Below, piece by piece: positions 45,046 through 53,945 of a stretch of DNA of 64,000 nt; position 1 is the first letter of the stretch; every line of letters begins with the position of its first letter. The notes under the pieces are model-generated. The model was not told the origin of the DNA. It saw only the letters and a program-made list of their open reading frames with translations, and made no database searches. Source of the DNA: Candidatus Pseudothioglobus singularis PS1 (lineage in GTDB: Bacteria > Pseudomonadota > Gammaproteobacteria > PS1 > Pseudothioglobaceae); contig NZ_CP006911.1 of assembly GCF_001281385.1 (NCBI RefSeq), positions 1,302,001 through 1,366,000 of the forward strand, given 5' to 3'. Both the position numbers and the translations under genes were made by a program.

Positions 45046-47574
45046 CTATTCTTTAATTGGCAAGTCATAAAGGTAATTAAAGTAATTGGTTTCAAGCATG
45101 CAATTACCTACTGAATCCATCTGAATATCAACTATCTTTGATTCTATGTCTGTAAAACCTTCATTGGTTCCTTTTGCTCTTGCCTGGTAAACTTCATACA
45201 TACCATTAGTGCCAAATAATTCTTCTTTTGTAAGACCAGCATTCATAATAGAATTAAATATACATTTGCACATTGCCGTAGAAATCTCTATGTTATCTTC
45301 CAAAATTTCTAAATCTTGATTACAAGAATCAACATAAAAAGTCTCTATTTGACTAATGACTTCAGTATTTTCTGTTGGTATTGTTGAAGCATCGTTACCC
45401 AAAACTAAAGTGTTTTGACTTTCCTTTTTCTGAGTCCGTCTTGATGAACTTGACTCTGAACTCTCTTTAGAGTTATCAATCTTTGTAATATCCTGATTTT
45501 CAGAATCCAATCTTGCCTTCACCTCATAAAAAACATTCTCGTCTTTTTTAAATAACCTGATGTTATACCAGGCATCAACTGCGTTACTTGTGGTGATATA
45601 AGATTTACATAGGATCTCATCTTTAGTTTGATTTACCAATGAGACTTTATCAAAATAAATCATTTCAATCTCTCCACCAAACATAGTTTGTAATTTTTGG
45701 TTTTTAACTTGATTAACAACATCCTCACAAGTTAATTCAAGCATATTGCTGCTCAGTGATAAATTAAATGAATTCAAAAATTCTGAAAATAAATTACTTC
45801 CTCCTTTGTATGATTTACTACTTGATTGATCACTCTCTAGGGAATTATTAGATTCTAGATTTTGCAATAAAGTTCCATTTTCTAACTCGTAAATAAAATT
45901 TTGAATACTCAAGTTCGAAGTCAAAATGTCCTGAGAGTTCAAAGCATCATAATTTAATTTATTGATCTTATTTATATTTTCTATTATTAGTTGAGAATAA
46001 TCATTTGTTAAATTTTCCACAAGGAGTTGCTCTAATTTGAGCAAGTTTGTTTTACTTTTTCTAATTTCAATAACTTTATTTTCCTCTTCAATTCGTTTTT
46101 CTTCAATTTGCTTTGACAAGTTTTGCTTAAAGATATCAATTTCAAAGTTCGTACTTTGAAGGAGTTTTAATGTGTAATTATTTAACACACTTCTTATAAT
46201 CTTTACTTTTTCAATGATAAGAGGAGCAAAATCTGAAGTTAAATTCTCATTAAGTTTACTTTCAAGTTCTTTCTGGTTAGAGAGAAGTAATGCATATTCA
46301 GAATTTAATTGTGACATTGCAGTGATATATCTTTCTTCTTCTTTTTTAATCTTATATTGATTAAAGTTATTAGATTTTTTTGAGTAGTTTTTGAGTTCTA
46401 AAAAACTAGTTTGTAAAACTTCATTCCAATCTCCATTTAGAATATTCTTACTTTCAATTAACAATTCTGCAATTTCAATTATGTCAAATTCACTTGGATT
46501 AGATTTTACAAATTCCTCCAAATCTCGAATAAAATTTTGAGCAACAACTATTTCTGATGAAATTAATTCATATTTCAGATTATTAATTTTACGTTCCTCT
46601 CTTTTTCTATCCTCTTCTTTGACTCTTTCCTTATTTTGTTTAATTAAAAGAAGTTTTTCTTTTTCTTCATCCTCTTTTCTTTTAATCTCAATTGCTTCTT
46701 TTTTCTTAAAAATATTTAACTCTTGATTAAGATCTTTATTTTTACTCTCTAAACTAGATTTTTCTTGTTGAACTTTTTCATGTTTTTTCTCTAAATCCTG
46801 ATAATTAGTTTCAAGTTTTATTACAATCCCATCAAGATTTAGATTTTTACTTTCTAAACTAGATTTTTCTTGTTGAACAATAGCAAGTTCATTCTTTATG
46901 TCTTCATATTCTTTATTAATTTCATTAAATTTTGTTTCAAACTCTAAATTATTTTTAGAATCAGAAATTTCTTTTTTTAAATTAGCAATTTTCCTGTCGT
47001 ATTGTCGGGACAATTTCATGGTTTCTGCCTGAATATTGAGTTCTCCATTTTGTAATTTAGAAACTTGATTTTTTAAATTTGAAATTTGTTTATTTTTGAA
47101 CTCAATATTAAGTGCTGAAGCAACCGGAATAGAATTTAATAATTTAATTTCACAATCTCTTCTATTTTTACCACTTCCTTCAAATCCTGGAATTCCATCT
47201 ATTAAATGCTGATGCATAGTTTTATTTCCACGAGAGACAAAATACATATCCCACGTATTCGACTTTAATAACCATTTACCAATAGCAGTAATAGTGAGAG
47301 ATTGATCTGTTTTATACCCTGTAAAAATATGCTGTCCTGTATCACCTGCGTGTTTGCCTGATCCTGACCAAAAACGATTACCCTGAATTGTAAACTCAGT
47401 TGCCACAGCAGTTATGCTGCTATTCCAAGGTTTGTCTCCATTCGCATTACTGCTACATTTAATTGACAATTTCAAAAGATTTACATCACCAGATCCCCAG
47501 GTAGATGCGAATACATTTTGAGTGCATAAAATTAATAAAATAGTTGAGATTGTTTTAAATAATCTACTTTTCAT
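45046..47574 (-). CDS. Secreted coiled-coil protein of unknown function
   Basis: An 842-residue protein not recognised. A signal peptide (about 1-23, cleaved after VFA) leads to an N-terminal globular domain (about 25-160: TWGSGDVNLLKLSIKC, WDMYFVSRGN). A long charged coiled coil (about 165-560) follows, with two copies of VQQEKSSLESKN exactly 35 residues (five heptads) apart. A Ser-rich linker (about 590-615) precedes a cysteine-containing domain with AWYNIRLF, a second Ser-rich linker, and a C-terminal domain with SCNQDLE, MCKCIF and GNCML. No membrane anchor is seen beyond the signal. A periplasmic or surface structural role is only a guess. Confidence 0.75.
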   Translation of the reverse strand: MKSRLFKTISTILLILCTQNVFASTWGSGDVNLLKLSIKCSSNANGDKPWNSSITAVATEFTIQGNRFWSGSGKHAGDTGQHIFTGYKTDQSLTITAIGKWLLKSNTWDMYFVSRGNKTMHQHLIDGIPGFEGSGKNRRDCEIKLLNSIPVASALNIEFKNKQISNLKNQVSKLQNGELNIQAETMKLSRQYDRKIANLKKEISDSKNNLEFETKFNEINKEYEDIKNELAIVQQEKSSLESKNLNLDGIVIKLETNYQDLEKKHEKVQQEKSSLESKNKDLNQELNIFKKKEAIEIKRKEDEEKEKLLLIKQNKERVKEEDRKREERKINNLKYELISSEIVVAQNFIRDLEEFVKSNPSEFDIIEIAELLIESKNILNGDWNEVLQTSFLELKNYSKKSNNFNQYKIKKEEERYITAMSQLNSEYALLLSNQKELESKLNENLTSDFAPLIIEKVKIIRSVLNNYTLKLLQSTNFEIDIFKQNLSKQIEEKRIEEENKVIEIRKSKTNLLKLEQLLVENLTNDYSQLIIENINKINKLNYDALNSQDILTSNLSIQNFIYELENGTLLQNLESNNSLESDQSSSKSYKGGSNLFSEFLNSFNLSLSSNMLELTCEDVVNQVKNQKLQTMFGGEIEMIYFDKVSLVNQTKDEILCKSYITTSNAVDAWYNIRLFKKDENVFYEVKARLDSENQDITKIDNSKESSESSSSRRTQKKESQNTLVLGNDASTIPTENTEVISQIETFYVDSCNQDLEILEDNIEISTAMCKCIFNSIMNAGLTKEELFGTNGMYEVYQARAKGTNEGFTDIESKIVDIQMDSVGNCMLETNYFNYLYDLPIKE
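46738..46878 (-). repeat. 36-bp direct repeat within the coiled-coil gene
   Basis: Copies at 46738-46773 and 46843-46878 differ at one of 36 bases and are 105 bp apart, in frame. They encode the repeated QQEKSSLESKN of the coiled coil. Recent internal duplication is the likely origin. Confidence 0.85.
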
Positions 47575-47637
47575 CTCATAAAAAAAATTTGTTAAAAATA
47601 CTTTTAATTTATCTTTTAAAACTATTGTACTTTCTAT

Positions 47638-47856
47638 TTAATCAAAAATATAGTAATTCACCTCAAACTTAGAAACCTTACTAGGGAAATGTTGATTTCT
47701 TATCTGTTCATTCATTAGGTCTCTTTCATGTTTTCTCTTTAAGACTAAGATAACTGATGAAGAGAACCATTTCTTTCCTGTATGGGTCAATATGGAACTC
47801 TTATTCAACCAATTTGATATCTTTCTGTAACCCCACCCTTCTTTCTCATGAAGATG
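47638..47856 (-). pseudogene. Recombinase-like helix-turn-helix remnant
   Basis: The 356-nt gap between the coiled-coil gene and gntK holds no intact gene. On the minus strand an open stretch without a good start codon reads HLHEKEGWGYRKISNWLNK, then THTGKKWFSSSVILVLKRK. This resembles the C-terminal recombinase/HTH part of serine recombinases (a GxGYRKIS..LN...THTGK.W pattern). A stop (47857-47859) cuts it from upstream sequence, where other frames give short pieces. It is probably a decayed end of a mobile-element or resolvase gene; the rest of the gap shows nothing else. Confidence 0.42.
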
Positions 47857-47930
47857 TTAAATAAGAACGTAAATGATCTGTTGTCGTTTAGTGTATTCTT
47901 TTTGATTGATGAGTTTGTTGGATTGCAATT

Positions 47931-48425
47931 ATGCTGTATCTAATTATGGGAGTTTCTGGAAGTGGAAAATCTTCAGTAGGAGTAAATTTGGCAAAAACTC
48001 GCTCAATTCCTTTTTATGATGCAGATGACTTTCACAATTATCTAAATATAGAAAAAATGAAACAAGGTCAGTCTCTTAATGACTTAGATAGGATGCCATG
48101 GTTAAATTTACTTTCTTCAAAAATAAAAGAGTGGAATGAAAAAGGCGACTCAGTATTAGCATGCTCTGCTTTAAAACAAAGTTATCGTAAATTATTATCT
48201 ATTGATAATGAAATTACATTTATTTTTCTTGATGGAAGTTATGACTTAATTTTTGAGAGGCTATCTAAGAGAAAAGATCATTTTTTTTCAAAAGAGATGC
48301 TTAGTAATCAGTTTTTAGACTTAGAGAAACCAAAAGATTGTATCAAAATTCCTATCGACCAAAGTTTGAAAGACATTTGTTCAATGATTAATAAAAAAAT
48401 AACTTACTTAAATAATTATCTTTAA
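47931..48425 (+). CDS. gntK: Gluconokinase
   Basis: Phosphorylates gluconate to 6-phosphogluconate. The 164 residues show the P-loop MGVSGSGKSSVG (6-17), the gluconate-binding FYDADDFHNYLNIEKMKQG (about 28-46), LACSALKQSYRKLL and IFLDGSYDLIFERL with the lid RKDHFF. The ADxFH and CSALKxxYR motifs are diagnostic of GntK rather than shikimate kinase. It is isolated, with no transporter, edd or eda beside it, and sits next to a recombinase remnant, so it may have been acquired. Confidence 0.9.
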   Translation: MLYLIMGVSGSGKSSVGVNLAKTRSIPFYDADDFHNYLNIEKMKQGQSLNDLDRMPWLNLLSSKIKEWNEKGDSVLACSALKQSYRKLLSIDNEITFIFLDGSYDLIFERLSKRKDHFFSKEMLSNQFLDLEKPKDCIKIPIDQSLKDICSMINKKITYLNNYL

Positions 48426-48469
48426 TATTTCCAAAATTGCGATAAAGAAATTTTAAGTTAGTTAATTTA

Positions 48470-49594
48470 TTAAGATCGTAAAAAATCTCTAATATTATTT
48501 TTTTTATAAGTCAATAAGCAAATTAACAATGTAAAAATAGAAATAATTGCAGCTGCAATATTCATTGTCATCGATGCTTCAAAGGTCCTTAGATGCCCAA
48601 AAACGGTGTATGAATATAGAACTTGAAGAAGAAGCATAAAAGAAATTTTAAGGTCATTGTGCTTATGATTCATACATGTAACCAAATATTTTGAAGCATA
48701 AAGTAATATCGGTACAAATAGTATCGACATTACTCTTAGAGTATCGGCAGCGAGCAAGGTGGCAAAAGCAGTTATAAATAACAAACCAGCAGCTGGAATT
48801 AATATAGAAGTCTTTCGGGTAGTAATAATAAAGAATATAAAAAATAAAAATGCAGGGCCAAACGTGGCATAGATTCTAAGAATGTGTTTTAAACCGCCTC
48901 CTGTATATTCCAATACTGAGCTTGTTAATAAATCTTCTTCAGCAATAATAAAGACATTCACGAAATAGCTTCTTGTAAATATCATAATTACTAAAGGTAC
49001 AATTGTGACACTCAATAACTCAAATGTAGAGTATTGTCTACCTCCAGTAAGCTTACCAGAGAAAATTTTATCCAACCACAGTGCTGGAATTACAATAAGA
49101 ATCATCTCATGAAAAAAAGTTCCTATTGAGATTGTTAGTAATAAAAGAATTGATGAAGCTTTATATTTTGACCACATGAAGATTAATGCCAAAATTAAAA
49201 GCATCGGTGCGTCAGCTCGAATAAGTGCCGAACTGTAATATGCAAAAGGATATGAAATAACCCAAAATAAGATAAAAATTGAAATTTCTTTTAAATTAAA
49301 GCCAATTTTTCTTCCATAAAGGGCAAGAATACCAGTTGTAAAGGCTAAACTGTTTATAGTAATAATAGCAAAGTTAGTTTTTAGATCCCATGGAAAAATT
49401 TTGGCTATTAAGGGGGTCATAACCCTAAAGCCCCAGGGCGCTGGAGCTAATCCACCATTATATATAGACACATAATGAACAGCATCCCCAAAAACTTGCC
49501 AAGCCTCTCCAAAAGAAAGCCATATTAAACTTACAATTAAACCAATAATATAAGCTAAAAAAAATAAAAATACTGGCCTGTCTTTAAAAAACAT
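48470..49594 (-). CDS. GT-C-like multi-pass membrane protein, candidate arabinosyltransferase
   Basis: A 374-residue inner-membrane protein with about ten TM helices. The first loop after TM1 (GEAWQVFGDAVHYVSIYNGG) carries acidic residues as in GT-C glycosyltransferases, followed by APWGFRVMTPLIAKIFPW. FFHEMILIVIPALWL marks a central helix. No family name is certain. It is the last gene of ubiA-gtrA-dprE1-dprE2, exactly where mycobacteria place the arabinosyltransferase AftA, so transfer of a polyprenyl-phosphate pentose is a reasonable inference. It overlaps the dprE2-like gene by one base. Confidence 0.6.
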   Translation of the reverse strand: MFFKDRPVFLFFLAYIIGLIVSLIWLSFGEAWQVFGDAVHYVSIYNGGLAPAPWGFRVMTPLIAKIFPWDLKTNFAIITINSLAFTTGILALYGRKIGFNLKEISIFILFWVISYPFAYYSSALIRADAPMLLILALIFMWSKYKASSILLLLTISIGTFFHEMILIVIPALWLDKIFSGKLTGGRQYSTFELLSVTIVPLVIMIFTRSYFVNVFIIAEEDLLTSSVLEYTGGGLKHILRIYATFGPAFLFFIFFIITTRKTSILIPAAGLLFITAFATLLAADTLRVMSILFVPILLYASKYLVTCMNHKHNDLKISFMLLLQVLYSYTVFGHLRTFEASMTMNIAAAIISIFTLLICLLTYKKNNIRDFLRS

Positions 49595-50325
49595 TATAAA
49601 GATGTTCTTTTAAAAATTGCTTCTGGAATAATTTTTATCACAAACATTATCCATCTCCAAATCCATTTTAAATAAACAACATTTTTCTTTTTCTGCTGAG
49701 CTATAAATATCTTATCAGCTACTTCAGTTGGACTTAAAGTAAGAAATTGTGGTAAGTCCATCCCTTTTGTCATTTTTGTTTTTATAAATCCAGGTTTAAC
49801 AGTAAGCACGCTAATATTTGAAGCATGCAACCTATTTCTTAGTCCGGATAGATAAATAGAAAGCGCTGCCTTAGAGGACCCATATAAATAATTACTCTGA
49901 CGTCCCCTTTCACCAGCTACAGAACTCACTCCAACAATGAAGCCACTCTTTTGAAGCTCAAAATTATTTGCTACAATATTTAACAAACTTACAGCACCAG
50001 TAAAATTTGTATCAATTATTTTTTCTACATCACTGAAATTAGACTCAGAGTATTTTTGTACTCCAAGATATCCTGAAACTACAATGACACCAATTGGTTT
50101 TATTTTTAAATTATCAAAAAAAGCCTTATGAGATCGATAATCCAAGATATCAAGCTCTACACAACTAATCGCTCTTGAGCTTCTTATCTGTAGATCATTT
50201 GCAAATTCTGTTAAATCAGTTGAGTTTCTGGCTGCCAAGTATAAATTATAGCCATGATCAGTGTACTTTCTGGCAAGCGCCATACCTACATCACTTTTTG
50301 CACCAATAATTAAGATATAACTCAT
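49594..50325 (-). CDS. SDR oxidoreductase, DprE2-like
   Basis: A 243-residue short-chain dehydrogenase. The N-terminal NAD(P) motif is LIIGAKSDVGMALARKY (about 4-20), catalytic Ser is in VGVSSVAGERGRQ, and YGSSKAAL gives the YxxxK. Its place directly after a DprE1-type gene and before a membrane glycosyltransferase-like gene identifies it as the probable reductase of the decaprenyl-phosphoryl-2-keto-ribose intermediate. C-terminal hydrophobic/basic residues (WIWRWIMFVIKIIPEAIFKR) suggest membrane association, which fits a lipid substrate. Confidence 0.83.
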   Translation of the reverse strand: MSYILIIGAKSDVGMALARKYTDHGYNLYLAARNSTDLTEFANDLQIRSSRAISCVELDILDYRSHKAFFDNLKIKPIGVIVVSGYLGVQKYSESNFSDVEKIIDTNFTGAVSLLNIVANNFELQKSGFIVGVSSVAGERGRQSNYLYGSSKAALSIYLSGLRNRLHASNISVLTVKPGFIKTKMTKGMDLPQFLTLSPTEVADKIFIAQQKKKNVVYLKWIWRWIMFVIKIIPEAIFKRTSL

Positions 50326-50326
50326 A

Positions 50327-51625
50327 TTAAATCTCTAGTCTCTTAGATTGCAAGGAATTAAATTTTTTTTCAAGATTATATTTTTTTCTTATTTCTCTAA
50401 ATTTATCAATTTGTGGATATCCAACTTCAAAAACTTTTTTGGATACTCTTGCATCTTTAGCCAAGTAAATACGTCCATTATTTTTTACTACAATGCTATC
50501 CAAAGAGTCCAATAAATCAAATAAACTTTTATTAATTTTAAAATCTACTGCAAGTGTATAACCCCTTATAGGAAATGATAAAAAGTTCTCATTTTTAGGG
50601 CCGAATAGTTTTAAAACTGCCAAAGTAGGAGTGCATGAGGAGCTCGAAATTTTATCAAGTATCTCTTTTAGCCCCAAATAACTCTTATTTTTTGGTAATA
50701 CAAATTGATATTGAATAAAACCACTATTACCATAGATTTTATTCCAGTTAAGAATTGAATCAAGAGGATAAAAAAAACTATTTAAACTCAAAATCTTATT
50801 AGATATTTTTTTTCTTACTTTAAAAAAATATAAAAAATTAAAAAACTTTAAAGTAATCCTATTTATTATAAGTGAAGGTAATTTTAAACTTAATTTAATA
50901 GTTTTTAAGTTTTCATATTCAAGATCACCATCACTTAAAAAGTGGCCTACATTAATTAAACACTTACCAATTTTTTTTTCTTTTTCCAGACAATCTATCC
51001 ATGCAACTATGTATTCATATTTTGAATACTTTTCAAAAACCTCAAATGTTTCTTTTAAATTATTTGACTTAATTGTTGTTTGACTAATATTTTTTGATTC
51101 TATTCTTTTTAAATATAACTCAACGTCTATTATGACTCCAGTAAGTCCCATTCCACCACAGGTTGCTTTAAATAATTCTGAATTTTCTTCTCTAGAACAC
51201 CTGACAACTTTGCCTGAGGGTAGCATTAATGTTATTGATTTTATACATTCACTAAATGTACCTCTTAGATGATGGTTTTTTCCATGGACATCACTAGCAA
51301 TAGCTCCCCCTACAGTAACAAATTTTGTACCTGGTGTTACTAAAAGAAACCAACCTTTTGGGACAAAAATTTCAAGTATATCTGACAATATAACACCCGA
51401 TTGCAATTTAAGTAATCCTGAAGATTTGTCAAAATTTAAAAAATAGTTAAAGGACCTTGAAAGTATTAGTTTTTCGCCTAAGGCACTATCTCCATAGCTA
51501 CGGCCATTTCCATGAGTAATTAAGTTATCGTGAAAATTCACCAATTCTGAAAGCTTATCTATATTGTTAAGCTTAAAAGTTTGGCTTTTAATTTTAGGAT
51601 AATTACCCCAACTCGAAATACTCAT
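50327..51625 (-). CDS. FAD oxidoreductase, DprE1-like
   Basis: A 432-residue VAO-type flavoprotein. From the ATG at 51625 (with AAGGTG 8 nt upstream) it has the FAD-binding GNGRSYGDSAL (about 39-49) and TVGGAIASDVHGKNHHLRGTF (around 104-124, holding H114), then GMGLTGVIIDVELYL. This is the pattern of decaprenylphosphoryl-beta-D-ribose 2'-oxidase. The equivalent of mycobacterial C387 is not conserved in many homologues. It sits between gtrA-like and dprE2-like genes. The polyprenyl length of the substrate is unknown. Confidence 0.86.
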   Translation of the reverse strand: MSISSWGNYPKIKSQTFKLNNIDKLSELVNFHDNLITHGNGRSYGDSALGEKLILSRSFNYFLNFDKSSGLLKLQSGVILSDILEIFVPKGWFLLVTPGTKFVTVGGAIASDVHGKNHHLRGTFSECIKSITLMLPSGKVVRCSREENSELFKATCGGMGLTGVIIDVELYLKRIESKNISQTTIKSNNLKETFEVFEKYSKYEYIVAWIDCLEKEKKIGKCLINVGHFLSDGDLEYENLKTIKLSLKLPSLIINRITLKFFNFLYFFKVRKKISNKILSLNSFFYPLDSILNWNKIYGNSGFIQYQFVLPKNKSYLGLKEILDKISSSSCTPTLAVLKLFGPKNENFLSFPIRGYTLAVDFKINKSLFDLLDSLDSIVVKNNGRIYLAKDARVSKKVFEVGYPQIDKFREIRKKYNLEKKFNSLQSKRLEI

Positions 51626-51637
51626 ATTATGCACACC

Positions 51638-52018
51638 TTAAAAAAATTTTCTATCAAGAAAAAATTTAAATACATAGCCAATTCCAAGACCAATTATTGC
51701 CCCAATATATTTCGCAGATTTAAATTCAAATATTCTGTGGAAACTAATTTCAAAACCCCAAAAAATAGCTGTAGTAATAACACCAGTTAAAGAGTATAAA
51801 AAAAAGATTTTAAATTCACTAGTGCTAACTTCATTTTTAAAATTAAAGATATAATTTTTATCAAAAAAATACTTGCAAATGAGTCCTACAATTGTTCCAA
51901 TAATCATTGCAAAGTAAAAACTCCATAGTCCATCATAGATTACTAAGGTAAAGAATTGAAACAAAAGATTAAGAGATGTTGCAATAATAGCAAATATTGA
52001 ATATTTAAAAAGTATCAT
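51638..52018 (-). CDS. GtrA-family membrane protein
   Basis: A 126-residue protein with four TM helices, the GtrA fold: KYSIFAIIATSLNLLFQFFTL, YFAMIIGTIVGLICKYFFDKNYIF, a third helix in FFLYSLTGVITTAIFWGFEI and the last in YIGAIIGLGIGYVFKFFLDRKFF. GtrA proteins are linked to flipping or anchoring of polyprenyl-phosphate sugars (Rv3789 in mycobacteria sits next to dprE1). The start overlaps the ubiA-type stop as ATGA. Confidence 0.84.
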   Translation of the reverse strand: MILFKYSIFAIIATSLNLLFQFFTLVIYDGLWSFYFAMIIGTIVGLICKYFFDKNYIFNFKNEVSTSEFKIFFLYSLTGVITTAIFWGFEISFHRIFEFKSAKYIGAIIGLGIGYVFKFFLDRKFF

Positions 52019-52887
52019 AAATAGAGTATAAATGAATACGATAAAACCCATAAGAAAACCATTAGTTGAATAAACCTATCATTCAAAATAATTGATACTG
52101 GGGAAGCAGTATTTTCATCAAAAAAAGCAAGTTGAAGATATTTTATAAGTCCAAGTAATACAAATAAAACTGTTAAATATAAATGTTCATTTTGAATTCT
52201 TAATTGAACTTCATTTGATAAAGTAAATAATATATACGTCATAACAATCACTGCAGCTAAAATTATCATGGTAATATTAATAAATTTGATATTATAAGCA
52301 TCAATAACTTTTCTCATTTTTAGACCAGAATTCAAAAAAATTAGCACGTCATCTCTTCGTTTTGCAAGTGCTAGAAACAGAGCTAAAAGATATGTCAAAA
52401 TTACTATCCAAATAGAAAGATTGACATCAGTTACTATAGCCCCAAGCCAAATCCTTAAAACAAATCCAAATGCAATAACATTAACATCCAAAATAACTAC
52501 ATTCTTTAGATAAACAGAATAAGCAATATTTATAATAAAATAAATAATGATCACTATTAAAGCATGAAAAATAATATTTGTGGATATAAAAACCCCAAAT
52601 GAGGCTAAAACTAGCATAATCAATATTGCATTTTTTTTATCAATTTCACCCGATGCAATAGGACGAAATCTCTTTCTAGGATGAATAAGATCATCTTTTA
52701 AATCCAGAAAGTCATTAAATATATACACAGCACTAGCTGCAAAAGAGAAAGCTAAGAAAGCTAAGAAAGTATTTAAAAATAAATACGCATTAATCATTTC
52801 TCCTGAAAAAAATAAAGGCATAAATATAAAGAAATTCTTTATATAATGATTTATTCTTAATAATTTAAAGAAACTTTGAATTTTCAT
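52015..52887 (-). CDS. UbiA-family decaprenyl-phosphate phosphoribosyltransferase-like protein
   Basis: An integral membrane prenyltransferase-fold protein (290 aa from the ATG at 52887; a GTG 11 codons earlier is also open). The metal-binding FNDFLDLKDDLIHP and following RKRFRPIASGEI (about 60-85), plus the second loop LAKRRDDVLIF, match the Rv3806c subgroup that attaches phosphoribose from PRPP to polyprenyl phosphate rather than quinone-ring enzymes. It is the first gene of the arabinose-type cassette and so supplies the first intermediate. Confidence 0.83.
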   Translation of the reverse strand: MKIQSFFKLLRINHYIKNFFIFMPLFFSGEMINAYLFLNTFLAFLAFSFAASAVYIFNDFLDLKDDLIHPRKRFRPIASGEIDKKNAILIMLVLASFGVFISTNIIFHALIVIIIYFIINIAYSVYLKNVVILDVNVIAFGFVLRIWLGAIVTDVNLSIWIVILTYLLALFLALAKRRDDVLIFLNSGLKMRKVIDAYNIKFINITMIILAAVIVMTYILFTLSNEVQLRIQNEHLYLTVLFVLLGLIKYLQLAFFDENTASPVSIILNDRFIQLMVFLWVLSYSFILYL

Positions 52888-53048
52888 TGTTTGTTTTATA
52901 AAAATATGTTTTTTTTGCACATTTCAACTATAAAATTTATTAATAAATCTTTTTAAGTGATTATACTAAAATAGCAAAAGCTTCAATTAACAAAGAGTTA
53001 GTTGTTACCAAAAATACTTCTTTCAATTTTAAATTAATTGCAATATTT

Positions 53049-53888
53049 ATGATTATTAATAAATGTCTTTTCCCTGCTGCAGGATATGGAACTCGTTTTT
53101 TGCCTGCCACTAAAGCAGTTCCAAAAGAAATGCTTCCAATACTAACTAAACCTCTTTTACAGTATGGAGTTGAAGAGGCTTTATCTGCAGGAATTTCTAA
53201 TATGGCGATTGTTACAGGAAGAGGCAAAAGATCAATTGAGGACCATTTTGATAAAGCTTTTGAGCTTGAATATCAGCTTATTGAAAATTCAAAGAAAGAT
53301 TACATCAAAAAAATAAATGACATTACTGATGCTGCTACTTTCACATATGTTCGCCAGAAAGAAATGCTTGGGTTAGGTCATGCTATTCTTTCTGGCCAGC
53401 CACTCATTGGAAATGAACCATTTGCAGTAAATCTTGCAGATGATTTATGTATAAATGAAAATGGAGAAAACATTTTATTTGAAATGATAACTATTTTTAA
53501 TAAATACCATTGCTCAGTTATTGCAATTGAAGAAGTTCCCGATGATCAAACGCACAAATATGGAATTATTTCTGGAAAATTGTTAAATAATTCTGATAAT
53601 ACTTTTCAAGTTGATTCATTAATTGAAAAGCCAGCTAAAAATCAATCGCCTAGCAATTTAGCTATAATTGGGCGCTACATATTAACACCAGACATTTTTG
53701 AAATTCTTAAAACTACAAAGCCAGGCAAAAGTGGTGAAATTCAAATTACTGATGCGTTAATAAAACAAGCAAAAAATGGAAAAGTCCTAGCTTACAAACA
53801 TCAAAGTAAACGGTTTGACTGTGGAAGTATTGAAGGCTTTGTAAATGCCACAAACTATTTAGCTTTAAAGAAAGGAATTATTAAATAA
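53049..53888 (+). CDS. galU: UTP-glucose-1-phosphate uridylyltransferase
   Basis: Makes UDP-glucose for polysaccharides. The 279 residues begin KCLFPAAGYGTRFLPATKAVPKEMLPI (split signature LFPAAGYGTRFLPATKA) and contain QYGVEEALSAG, VRQKEMLGLGHAI, FAVNLADD, LIEKPAKNQSPSNLAIIGRY and KRFDCGSIEGFV. Length and the VRQKExxGLGHA motif are those of GalU. It sits alone on the plus strand between two minus-strand polysaccharide operons and can supply both. Confidence 0.95.
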   Translation: MIINKCLFPAAGYGTRFLPATKAVPKEMLPILTKPLLQYGVEEALSAGISNMAIVTGRGKRSIEDHFDKAFELEYQLIENSKKDYIKKINDITDAATFTYVRQKEMLGLGHAILSGQPLIGNEPFAVNLADDLCINENGENILFEMITIFNKYHCSVIAIEEVPDDQTHKYGIISGKLLNNSDNTFQVDSLIEKPAKNQSPSNLAIIGRYILTPDIFEILKTTKPGKSGEIQITDALIKQAKNGKVLAYKHQSKRFDCGSIEGFVNATNYLALKKGIIK

Positions 53889-53945
53889 TGATCAAAATGT
53901 ACTTTTATTTCTGGATAGCCAAAGCTTAAAAATTTACACTAAAAT

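Noticed and set aside
47575-47930. Insertion sequence or CRISPR in the long gap before gntK
   Set aside because: No terminal inverted repeats, target duplication or regularly spaced repeats are visible; only the recombinase-like remnant stands out.
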